Assembly: GCF_020103725.1 (NCBI RefSeq)
Contig: NZ_JAHXBG010000027.1
Coordinates: forward strand, 85,905 to 149,904
Length of the DNA: 64,000 nucleotides
Direction: 5' to 3'
Source of the DNA: Hyalangium gracile
GTDB lineage: Bacteria; Myxococcota; Myxococcia; Myxococcales; Myxococcaceae
The notes beneath the pieces are model-generated. The model saw nothing but the letters and a program-made list of their open reading frames with translations, ran no database searches and had not been told where the DNA came from. Numbering within the stretch: the first letter of the stretch is position 1; each line of letters starts with the position of its first letter. The position numbers and the translations under genes are program-made. This document shows, piece by piece, positions 26,027-34,112 of the stretch.

Positions 26027-26043
26027 GGCGCCCGGGTGGGCGC
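26027..26043. terminator. Short bidirectional hairpin between convergent genes
   Basis: GGCGCCC-gggt-GGGCGC lies between the receiver stop and the stop of the converging gene. Six perfect pairs, no T-run; it could serve either strand. Confidence 0.4.
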
Positions 26044-26070
26044 GGCCGGCCTCATGTCCTCGTGCTCTCC

Positions 26071-26790
26071 TCAGGGAGAGGCATGCTCGGGAAGCGGCCC
26101 GGCAAAGGCGCGCAGTGCCGCCAGCTCATCGCTGGCGGCTGCCTCCAGTAATTCCTCCGCCAGAGAGGGCAGCGGCCACTTCTCGGGGTCCACCCGGCGC
26201 ATGGCCTCCAGCTGCGCCACGGCCTCGTCCCTCAGGCGAGCGACTCGGCCCCGCTCATCCAGGTCCTGCATGTCCTCGGCCCCGGCCACCATGAGATGGA
26301 GGCCGACCATGCGCTCGAGGATCGTGGAGGCCGCGGAGACGCGCAGGCCGACCTTCCACTGGAGGTGTCCCAGCCGATAGCGCGCGCCCGGCAGGAGCTG
26401 GCTCCGCGTGGCCTCGGCTCGCTTGCGCAGCAGGTGCGGGCCGACGGTCGCCGAGGACTGCACCGCGACGATGAAGGCACCCATACCGGGCGTGGGCACG
26501 CCGGCCTCCTTCAGATGTTCGCGCGCGTCGAGGAAGGTCTGGCGGAAGGAGGTGTTCCTCCAGGTACCCAGTGCCGCGACGGGCTCCAGGGCGTCCATCT
26601 CCTGCTTCGCGCGAGCCATCTGCCGGAGGTAGGCGGAGGCAACCGCGCGCTGGGTGTGAAGCGCGGCCTCGGGTGAATCGGTCGTGGAAGCGTGAAGCTC
26701 GGGCCTGTTTGGCAGCGCCAGCCACAGCATCCCCGCCACCATCGCCAGCAGCACCACCGCAACGAGCCCCCACCCCAGCAGCTTGCGCAT
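26071..26790 (-). CDS. Membrane-anchored hypothetical protein
   Basis: 239 residues from the ATG at 26790 (GGAGG upstream). One N-terminal hydrophobic segment (LLGWGLVAVVLLAMVAGMLW) acts as signal anchor; the rest is predicted helical and exported. No known domain recognised. It contains no cysteine pairs or catalytic signature. It faces the single-domain receiver and borders the toxin-like fragment, but neither gives a functional clue. Confidence 0.65.
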   Translation of the reverse strand: MRKLLGWGLVAVVLLAMVAGMLWLALPNRPELHASTTDSPEAALHTQRAVASAYLRQMARAKQEMDALEPVAALGTWRNTSFRQTFLDAREHLKEAGVPTPGMGAFIVAVQSSATVGPHLLRKRAEATRSQLLPGARYRLGHLQWKVGLRVSAASTILERMVGLHLMVAGAEDMQDLDERGRVARLRDEAVAQLEAMRRVDPEKWPLPSLAEELLEAAASDELAALRAFAGPLPEHASP

Positions 26791-26904
26791 CAATGCCTCC
26801 CCGCTTCACTCGAAGCTGCTGCTGTCCAACACCCCACAGCCCTTCGTCCGAGTCGCTCTCCCCAACCTACCCGTCTGGCAGGCTCTTCACAGCACACCGA
26901 GGAG

Positions 26905-27072
26905 GTGAAGGAGCGATGCAACGCGGCGTTCACTGGATGCCTCGAAAGTGACGTCCAGAGCAAGAAGGGTGGTCTGTGGGGTCATAGTCGCTGCATCGAC
27001 TGCCGCGATGAATGCATGCGTCAGAGAGGCATCTGGCCACAGCAGCTTCGGAACGGAAAGCCGTGCCGGTGA
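26905..27072 (+). pseudogene. Orphan Cys-rich C-terminal tail of a toxin-like protein
   Basis: About 55 codons in frame, with a possible GTG at 26905. It ends in a block with spaced cysteines: RCNAAFTGC, then WGHSRCIDCRDEC and GIWP, then a final PCR. I associate this arrangement (C...F..C, WG.S.C..C...C, G.WP, terminal C) with the ends of larger secreted or lipoprotein-like proteins in myxobacteria that sit before a small partner gene. The usual N-terminal body is absent; upstream sequence is occupied by the opposite-strand gene's start region. I read it as a truncated remnant. The stop overlaps the next gene's start as TGATG. Confidence 0.5.
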
Positions 27073-27557
27073 TGAGGAGGGCGAGTCGACGTGAGCGGAG
27101 ATCGCGCGAGGTGGCCCGGGCGCTGGAGCAGCTGCTCGCCACGACGCTCGACGATTCCTACGAGCAGTTGGAGCCCCGGTTCAAGAAGCTGGAGAAGCAG
27201 CTTCTGGCTGCCGCAGCCTCGGACTTCGAACGAACGGAGATCCAGCGCCGCATCGCGGAGCGGCTCTTCTCCGAGGCATTCGCGCGCAACTGTCCCTGGC
27301 CCATCTTCAGCCGCCCCCTGCGGCGCCTCCAGCGACTGGGTTACTCGAACCTCGAGCGCCGCTATCACGTGGTCACCTTCTACGCCCTGTGGTGTGGGCG
27401 GCAGCCCGACCACGACAGCCGTGAAGCTCGACGTCTTCTGGAGGACCTCGAGGGACGCATCCGCAGACTGCCCCGCGGAGGGCGCCTTCGCAGAGGACTC
27501 TCGAAGGGGCTCGAGGAGGTAAGGGCTCAGGCAGGCTTCATTCCCTCCTCCAACTGA
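27072..27557 (+). CDS. Hypothetical protein, possible immunity/partner of the toxin-like tail
   Basis: 161 residues from the ATG at 27072, which shares one base with the preceding stop. It is charged and mostly helical, with no signal peptide and no domain I recognise. The TGATG coupling implies dependence on translation of the Cys-rich upstream gene, the usual arrangement for an effector and its cognate immunity protein (inference). It appears intact while its putative partner is truncated, as expected if the immunity gene is retained against related toxins. Confidence 0.6.
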   Translation: MRRASRRERRSREVARALEQLLATTLDDSYEQLEPRFKKLEKQLLAAAASDFERTEIQRRIAERLFSEAFARNCPWPIFSRPLRRLQRLGYSNLERRYHVVTFYALWCGRQPDHDSREARRLLEDLEGRIRRLPRGGRLRRGLSKGLEEVRAQAGFIPSSN

Positions 27558-27576
27558 AAGGTCTATGCCCATCCGC

Positions 27577-27870
27577 TCATGGGGTGGACGGTGTGGCCTC
27601 CCGTCCATCCGGGGTCGGCGCTTCGAGCCGGTGGATGAGGAGGGTGCGCGCCGTGGCATCGACCACGAAGTGCACGCGCATCCCCCTCACGGCGGTGACG
27701 AAGCCGTCCTCTTCACGAGCCAGCAGCCGAGGCAGCCGCTCGGGCGAGCTCGCCCTCACCAGCAGGGCGAGGTTCTCCAGGTGCGTCTCCAGGTGCACCC
27801 GCAGCTCGGGGGGCAGCACCTGGAAGCGCCTGCTTGCGGCACGTGTGTAGAGGAGACGGGGATGCCTCAT
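27577..27870 (-). CDS. Small RelE/ParE-like protein
   Basis: 97 residues from the ATG at 27870. The central part (LPRLLAREEDGFVTAVRGMRV then HFVVDATARTLLIHRL) has the strand-strand pattern of RelE/ParE toxins, where a residue run like R.HF.VD....L.IHRL forms the last beta strands. No antitoxin gene is evident directly upstream, so this may be an orphan or another family with the same fold. The gene converges with the preceding one, 19 bases apart. Confidence 0.5.
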   Translation of the reverse strand: MRHPRLLYTRAASRRFQVLPPELRVHLETHLENLALLVRASSPERLPRLLAREEDGFVTAVRGMRVHFVVDATARTLLIHRLEAPTPDGREATPSTP

Positions 27871-27983
27871 GCGGTGGCCTCTGCCTCTGGAAGCTAGGCA
27901 CGAGGCCGCCGGCCTGGACGTGAGCAGAGACGAGCATGCGGCCGAGCGCTCCGTCTCCACGCCGCTCAGGCGAGGTCCGAGGC

Positions 27984-29291
27984 TCAGCTCAGCAGATCGG
28001 CCACTTCCTGGTAGACGCGGCGGAAGTCCCCACTGGCGGCGATGAGCCTCAGGTTCTGCGCCAGCCCGCCGGTGGAGCGGAAGAACATGATGGCCTCGGC
28101 GGGCGGGCGGATCTTCAGGAAGCGGGCCGCGTTCTTGGCGAAGTGGCGCTTCATGTCGCGGCTGATCTCGCAGGTGGCGAAGTCGTACGCGTGCGAGCGC
28201 ATGGGCCGGCCGACGATGCGGAGCACCTCGTGGATGAGCTCCTCGGCCTCGGCCTCGGGCAGCTCCAGGGTGAAGCCCACCTCGAGGCTCAGGGGGAGGA
28301 TGTCCAGGGGCTGGAGGTTCACGGCCTGGATGAACATGCGCCGGTTGGCGTCCACGAAGCGCTCGGAGAAGCTCTTGATGGAGCCGAAGTCCAGCAGGCC
28401 GAGCCGCCCGTCCTTCATCACCATGAAGTTGCCGGGGTGGGGGTCAGCGTGGATCTCCCCGGCGCAGAAGAAGGGCCCGTAGATGGCGCGGATGAGCTGG
28501 CGTGCGACGCGGAAGCGCTCCTCGGGGGGAGGCTCCGTCACCACCCAGTCCTTGAGCGTCTGGCCCTCGAGCAGCTCGAGGGTGAGCACGCGCTCGGCGG
28601 TGCGCTCGGAGATGACGTCGGGCACCTTGAGGTCCGGCAGCCGGGAGACGCTCTGGGCGAAGCCGCGGCACAGCTGGGCCTCGCGCTGGTAGTCGAGCTC
28701 CAGGAGGAACTCCTCGCGCACTTCCTGGAAGTAGGCGGTGCCATCCATGGCCTTGGACGCCTTGGAGACGGTCTTCACCACCATGCCGAGGCTGTCGAGG
28801 TCTCCCTGCAGGGAGTCGCCGACGCCGGGGTACTGCACCTTCACCACGACGGAGCGACCGTCCTCGAGCACGGCGCGGTGCACCTGTCCGAGCGAGGCGG
28901 CCGCGAGCGGCTGCTTGTCGAACTCGCGGAAGAGGGCCTCTGGGGGCGCGCCCAGCTCCTCGCGGATGACGCGGGCCACGGTGTCGTAGCCCATGGCGGG
29001 GGCCTGGTTCTGGAGGCGGGCGAGGACCTGGCGCACCTCGGGGGTGAGCAGGTCCGGGTCCATGGAGACGGCCTGGCCGAACTTCATGGCGGCGCCCTTG
29101 AGGTCTCCCAGGGTGGCGACGAGCTTCTCGGCCATGCCCTTGGTGAGCAGCTCCGAGTCCTGGCCGGCCAGTCGTTTGGCGCCGCTCTTGAGGGCATCGG
29201 CGCCGAGCTGGGCGGACAGCCCGGCCAGCTTGCGCAGCCGGGTGAAGCGGCCCTGGGGTGGGAGCTTGTCGTCTGAGTCCGAGGAGGCCAT
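27984..29291 (-). CDS. ABC1/AarF/UbiB-family atypical kinase
   Basis: 435 residues. The family signature KxGQ is present as MKFGQAVSMD (about residues 66-75); the A-rich loop AAASLGQVH replaces the usual glycine loop. The lysine of VVVKVQYPGV, the catalytic segment EIHADPHPGNF and the LLDFGS metal site are intact. Known members (UbiB, COQ8) support quinone biosynthesis through ATPase activity at membranes. This one has no clear C-terminal membrane helices, unlike Escherichia coli UbiB, so it may serve a different lipid process. Apparently monocistronic. Confidence 0.9.
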   Translation of the reverse strand: MASSDSDDKLPPQGRFTRLRKLAGLSAQLGADALKSGAKRLAGQDSELLTKGMAEKLVATLGDLKGAAMKFGQAVSMDPDLLTPEVRQVLARLQNQAPAMGYDTVARVIREELGAPPEALFREFDKQPLAAASLGQVHRAVLEDGRSVVVKVQYPGVGDSLQGDLDSLGMVVKTVSKASKAMDGTAYFQEVREEFLLELDYQREAQLCRGFAQSVSRLPDLKVPDVISERTAERVLTLELLEGQTLKDWVVTEPPPEERFRVARQLIRAIYGPFFCAGEIHADPHPGNFMVMKDGRLGLLDFGSIKSFSERFVDANRRMFIQAVNLQPLDILPLSLEVGFTLELPEAEAEELIHEVLRIVGRPMRSHAYDFATCEISRDMKRHFAKNAARFLKIRPPAEAIMFFRSTGGLAQNLRLIAASGDFRRVYQEVADLLS

Positions 29292-29467
29292 GGGATGGAG
29301 ATGATTAACGAGGAGGCGGTCGCCGGACGCAAGTCATGACGACGCTTTGCCTGGACGCCCCCCAGCCAGCCGTCCGGATGGCCCGGAGGTATCATGGGGC
29401 CATGAACATGGCGAAGCGCTGGCCGTCGCTTGAGCTCCCTCGGAACAGGCCGCTCTACATGCCGCGC

Positions 29468-31347
29468 TCAATGCCACCGCTCCACCGCCCGCCCGTTGAC
29501 TTCCTTCGCGCCCACCGCGTGGCCGGGCTTCGAGCCCTCCCGCTTGTCCAGGCCTAGAGTGTTCCCGTTGACCAGCTCCACACAGATGGGCACGGAGCGC
29601 CCGTCCGGAAGGATGGCACGGCGATAGCGGCCGTAGATGCGATCCCCCGTCGTCCACAGGTGCCCCTCCAGTCGTGTCCCCTCCGGGGCTTTGCCCTCGT
29701 CCATGACAAGCGCCCCCGTCACGGGGCCGTCCTTGAACACCGTGTGAGCGTCCCCGCGTTTGGGCAAAGGTTGGGGAGTACGCCCCGTGGTCACATCCAC
29801 GAGGATCGCGGGTTGCGTGCCCCCCCATGTGGTCTGCGACACGCTCCAGTCCAGCTCCTTCTCCATCGCGTCCACGGCTTCCTGGGGGCACTCCTCCGGG
29901 TCCGGGCGCGGCTGCACGCCCGTGCATCCCGCTTCAACCCATGCGACGGTGAACACGAGCAGCGCGCAGCGCTGAACCTTCGAGAGCGCGCGGCGGGGGG
30001 TGGCCTTCTGTGGGGTGGGGACGCCGCGGGTGAGGGTGGGGGAATTCTCGGGCAGTGGCACGGAAGGGCTCGCCTCCTTCTGGGTAGGGAGCGGCGAGGG
30101 TAACTGAGCAGGGCGGCTTGTCGGCTTTTCGGCCAGCACTGGGGCGGGAGGGGAAGGCTCCGCTGGGGCGCTGCTGGCCACCGAGGGCACCTGCGGTTGC
30201 ACGGGCCCGTGCAGCAGCGAGGTCGCCACGGCGGCCGCGAGCCCCCGAGCACCAGCAGCCCCCCGAGTGCCACATGCCCCCACTTCAGGCGCGCGCTGTG
30301 GAGCGCGCTTCTCCACGCTCCCTGCACGGCGGAGGGGTGAGCGGGGATGGGCGCCTCCTCGCTCCCGGGTGGCTCTTCCTCGACTGGCACGGGAGCCCCT
30401 TCGACGGGTTCTGGCGGGAGCTGCGCGACGACAGGATGAGGGCGGGTGTCGCGCCACTCCGGGCCCTCATACCGCTCGAAGTCCTCCAGCGGCCGCCGCG
30501 CATCCTTCGCCGTCGCGGGCCGCACCTCCAGCGACTGGTGGATCAGCATCATCGCATAGCTGCTCAGCTCCGAGGGCACGCGCCCCTGCGTCACCTTGAA
30601 GGGGGAAGGAGGAGGCACCACCCCATGGAGAGAGGGCCGATTCTTGGGGAAGTCGGCCGTTGGGTCCGTCAGCACGTCGTAGAGGTCCGCTCCGAGCGCG
30701 AAGATGTCGTCTGTCGCCTGAAAGGGATAACGCGCCTGGGGATTGAGGCGGTTCTCCCGCCAGAACTCCATCGCCTCCGGGCTGCGGTTGCGCGGCGTGC
30801 AGGGCGGCAACGGTGCATCCGTCAACTCCTCGGCCGCCGCGTAGTCCGCCGCTCCGAAGTCGATGATGACCGGCTCGCCCTGCTGGGTGACCATGATGTT
30901 TCGCAGGCTCAAGTCCCGGTGGAACACGCCCCGCGCGTGCATGTGCTCCAGCGCGTCGAACAGCTTGCGGAACAGGACGACCACCTCATGCACCGTCGGG
31001 TACGTCCGCCGCACCCACTCCCCCAGCGTGTAGCCGTCCACGAAGTCCAGGACGACGTAGAGGAAACCGGAGCGAGGCTCCCTCCAACGGCCCTGCGCCC
31101 ACATGCGGATGATGTGAGGGTGTCCGAGTTTCCCGAGGCAGACCGCCTCCCGCCTCGCACGCGCGTCCGTCTGCTTCGGATCTCCGCGATTGTCCGCCTG
31201 ACAGGCCACCTTGAGCGCGAAGCGCTTCCCGTCCTTCTCCACCTCGTACACAACGCCGTAGCTGCCGCCGCCGAGCTTCCGGACGATGCGCCAGCCGTCC
31301 ACCCGCTGACCGGGCTTGAGGTTCGTTGGATCCATTCGCCAGAACAT
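29468..31347 (-). CDS. Membrane Ser/Thr protein kinase with extracytoplasmic C-terminus, frameshifted at a G5 run
   Basis: It starts at the ATG at 31347 (GAGAGG upstream), 22 bases after the DUF2381 stop. The kinase lobe has GGGSYGVVYEV, ALKVA, HRDLSLRN and IIDFGAADY. The catalytic loop reads HRDLSLRN, with Ser where most Hanks kinases have Lys. A transmembrane helix begins VALGGLLVLGG and is cut by a frame change at five Gs near 30249-30253. Adding one G joins it to LAAAVATSLLHG, a Pro-rich spacer and a C-terminal domain with AGCTGVQP and a DWSVSQTTWGG region, for about 626 residues. The TM, spacer and exported domain make sense only with the repair. Confidence 0.8.
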
Positions 31348-31369
31348 GCCGTGCACCTCTCGCCTGTGG

Positions 31370-32284
31370 CTACAGCCTGACCAGAGGAGCGGACAGACAG
31401 CGGCTCCCGTCCGCGGTGCACACCCGCAGCGAGTGCGGCTGTTGCAACCATGCTTCCGGCTTCCTCGCGGGCATCTCCACCTCGACGGCCACGCGCACCG
31501 TACCGCCTGGAGGAATGGGGGCCTGTCCCGAGAGCACCGCGCGGGCGCGGCGTGGCGCCCCTCCTGCCGCGGGCGTGACTTCGGCCCACGCGGGCGCCCA
31601 TGCTTCCTCCCCAAGGTTGTTGCCTTCGAAGACAATCACCGTCCACGTCGACGCCGCGAGCCCCTGGCACCGGGCGGCGCGAAACCCGCCTTCCCACTCG
31701 CGGCACGCCTCCCAGGAGTTGCCAACCTGCACGCCGTCCGCGTTCACGAGCCCCGCGAGCGCCACGGCGGCCGGGCTCACCACCGGGGGCCGCGCTTTCC
31801 ACTCCTCCAACTCCTTGGCTTGTGCGTCGCACCGCTCGCGCGTGGCAGCCAGCTCCACGTGGCACGCCTCCACCGCCTGCTGCGGGCGGCGCACGTTGAC
31901 CACGGTGTCCACCGTGCCGGGCTGGCCGGTGAGCAGGAAGATAACGCTTTGGGGGGAGCCCTCTCGGTAGGTGAAGCGCAGCGCCAGCCGCTCCCTGGGC
32001 CCCAGCGGCATGGCCAGCAGCAGCGTGATGCCCTCGTTGCTCGGATCGACTCTGGCGAAGCGGGCGCGGCCCTCCACCTGGACAGACTCACGCACAATCG
32101 GCGCATCCAGCAGGATGAGGGTGGGAACATCGGGCGAGAGGTAGAGCAGGGGCGCTTCACCCGCGTTGCCCAGCAGAACGATGGAGCGGGGAGAGGCAGC
32201 CCCCGCGGGCGCGGCCAGAGCCATAGCGGCAAGGCCCACCAGCAGGGAGGCGGACGCAAAAGGCGGGAGGGACGGTAGGAGCAA
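31370..32284 (-). CDS. DUF2381 family exported protein (TIGR02268, Myxococcus paralogous family)
   Basis: 304 residues with a cleavable signal peptide (ALAAPAGAA). Then beta-rich sequence with SIVLLGNAGEAPLLYLSPDVPT, a central short coiled coil (CHVELAATRERCDAQAKEL) and C-terminal strands ending in a Cys pair (RVCTADGSRC). This layout is the myxobacterial DUF2381 family, typically encoded beside a Ser/Thr kinase as here. Function unknown; co-transcription with a membrane kinase having an exported domain suggests it senses or binds envelope material and feeds that kinase. Confidence 0.82.
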   Translation of the reverse strand: MLLPSLPPFASASLLVGLAAMALAAPAGAASPRSIVLLGNAGEAPLLYLSPDVPTLILLDAPIVRESVQVEGRARFARVDPSNEGITLLLAMPLGPRERLALRFTYREGSPQSVIFLLTGQPGTVDTVVNVRRPQQAVEACHVELAATRERCDAQAKELEEWKARPPVVSPAAVALAGLVNADGVQVGNSWEACREWEGGFRAARCQGLAASTWTVIVFEGNNLGEEAWAPAWAEVTPAAGGAPRRARAVLSGQAPIPPGGTVRVAVEVEMPARKPEAWLQQPHSLRVCTADGSRCLSAPLVRL

Positions 32285-32340
32285 GACGAGGGGACCTCAC
32301 GGGTAGTCCCTCACCCTAGCAGACGAGCGCGGAGCGTCCG

Positions 32341-32715
32341 CGTCAAGCGACCCAGGTGCTCGAGCAGCTCGTGGAGCTCATCAACCCCACCGGCACGCTG
32401 GGCATCGTGGGCGTCTACATGGCGCCGGATCCGGGCGCGGCGGACGAGGCCGCGAAGCAGGGACAGTTCCCGCTGCCCTGGGGCAAGGTGTTCGACAAGG
32501 CCCTCACCATCGGCACCGGGCAGTGCCCGGTGAAGCGCTACAACCTGTTCCTGCGCGACCTCATCATCGCCGGCCGGGCCCGCCCCAGCTTCATCGTCAG
32601 CCACCGGCTGCCGCTCGAGGAGGCCGCGAGCGCCTATCGCAAGTTCGACGAGCGCCGGGACGGCTACACCAAGGTCATCCTCAAGCCCGGCCAGCGCCCC
32701 AGCGCGCGCGCCTGA
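32341..32715 (+). pseudogene. 3' remnant of a zinc-dependent formaldehyde/alcohol dehydrogenase
   Basis: About 124 codons resembling the C-terminal third of glutathione-independent formaldehyde dehydrogenase: NPTGTLGIVGVYMAPDPGA, PLPWGKVFDKALTIGTGQ, PVKRYNLFLRDLI and SFIVSHRLPLEEA. The zinc ligands and NAD-binding domain are missing. Reading upstream in frame hits a stop at 32317-32319 and no homologous sequence. The 5' junction lies just downstream of the divergent DUF2381 start, so a deletion or rearrangement removed the rest. Confidence 0.75.
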
Positions 32716-32766
32716 GGCGAGCCTCGTCCGCCTGGGAGCGCGCGCACGGGTGCGCTCCCCGCCCGC

Positions 32767-33774
32767 TCAGGGGTTGCCGCCGCCGCCGGAGGCGCCGTAG
32801 ATCTGCCCGGTGGTGTAGCTCGCCGAGGGGCTCGCGAGCTCGACGTAGACGGTCGCGAGCTCCGCGGGCTGGCCGGGGCGGCCCATGGGCGTGCTCTTGC
32901 CGAACTGGGTGAGCTTCTCCTGCGGCTGTCCCCCCGTCACCTGGAGGGGCGTCCAGAAGGGGCCCGGCGCCACGCCGTTCACGCGGATGCCCTGTTTGGC
33001 CAGCTGCTTGGCGAGGACCTTGGTGAAGATGACGATCCCGCTCTTGGTCATCGAATAGTCGAGCAGGTTCTCGGGCGGCTCATACGCGACCACGGAGGCG
33101 GTGTTGATGATCGCCGCGCCCGGCTTGAGGTGAGGCAGGGCCGCCTTGGTGATCCAGAACATCGCGTAGAGGTTCGTCTTGAGGGTCCAGTCGAACTGCT
33201 CGGTGGAGATGTCGAGCAGGGAGTCGTGGCTCTGCTGTCGGGCGGCGTTGTTGACGAGGATGTCGAGCCCGCCGAGCTTGCTCACGGCGTCGGAGACGAG
33301 CTTGCGGCAGAAGGCCTCGTTGCGGATGTCGCCGGGCAGCGCCACCGCCTTGCGGCCCGCGGCCTTGATGAGCTCCACCACCTCCTGCGCGTCAGGCTCC
33401 TCCGGGGGGAGGTAGTTGATCGCGACGTCCGCGCCCTCGCGCGCATAGGCAATCGCGGCGGCGCGGCCGATGCCGGAGTCCCCACCGGTGATGAGCGCCC
33501 TGCGGCCGGTGAGGCGGCCACAGCCCTTGTAGCTCTTCTCCCCATGGTCCGGCCGGGGCTGCATCTTGCTCGTGAGGCCCGGCCAGGGTTGCGACTGGGC
33601 GGGGAACGGAGGCATCGGATACAGGGTGACGGGGTTCTGGAGCGGCCCGGCGGGAGCAGGCGGCGTGCCTCCGTCCTGGGCCAGCGCTGGCGTGGCGAAC
33701 ACAGCGGCGATTCCGGTGGCCATCCCCCCGACGACCTGACGGCGGGAAGGGGCGTTGTTCTCTTCCGAGTCCAT
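32767..33774 (-). CDS. Tat-exported short-chain dehydrogenase (YhdF/GSP39-like)
   Basis: 335 residues from the ATG at 33774 (AGGAGG upstream). The N-terminus SRRQVVGGMATG plus a hydrophobic run and ATPALA is a twin-arginine signal. The mature part starts with the PDHGEKSYKG region typical of the YhdF subgroup, then ALITGGDSGIG, VNNAA, and the active-site YSMTK. SDRs of this group are NAD(P)-dependent oxidoreductases of unclear substrate, often stress-induced. Export of a nicotinamide-dependent enzyme is unusual; Tat would carry it folded with cofactor. Confidence 0.85.
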   Translation of the reverse strand: MDSEENNAPSRRQVVGGMATGIAAVFATPALAQDGGTPPAPAGPLQNPVTLYPMPPFPAQSQPWPGLTSKMQPRPDHGEKSYKGCGRLTGRRALITGGDSGIGRAAAIAYAREGADVAINYLPPEEPDAQEVVELIKAAGRKAVALPGDIRNEAFCRKLVSDAVSKLGGLDILVNNAARQQSHDSLLDISTEQFDWTLKTNLYAMFWITKAALPHLKPGAAIINTASVVAYEPPENLLDYSMTKSGIVIFTKVLAKQLAKQGIRVNGVAPGPFWTPLQVTGGQPQEKLTQFGKSTPMGRPGQPAELATVYVELASPSASYTTGQIYGASGGGGNP

Positions 33775-34112
33775 GGCTCTGCCTCCTATGAGAGGCGTCG
33801 GACCTAGAGGGGGGCGCTCCGCGAAGGAAGGAGCTTCTCTTCGGCGGACGTCGATGTGGCGGCTCACGAACAGCCCTTCACCCGTCCCGTTCGCGCCAGC
33901 ACGGCAGGACCGTCGGGCAGCGCACGCTCGGCCTCTCGCTGGCCTGCCTGCTATGCGATACATGGCTAGAAGCCCCAAGCCCCGTCCTCTGTTACTTCAT
34001 GCCGACGTCGGGCTCACGGGGACACGGCGGGGTCCGAGCTTCGAGGACACGATGTCTGGCAAGCCATCCCGCCTACCGTTTCCTTCCTTCGCCGCCTCAC
34101 TGCGAGCTCGCC
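33775..34112. other. Divergent intergenic region between the SDR and PAS kinase genes
   Basis: About 340 bases, promoter-bearing for both neighbours. No ORF with family features, no strong hairpin and no clear promoter motif seen. Confidence 0.35.
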
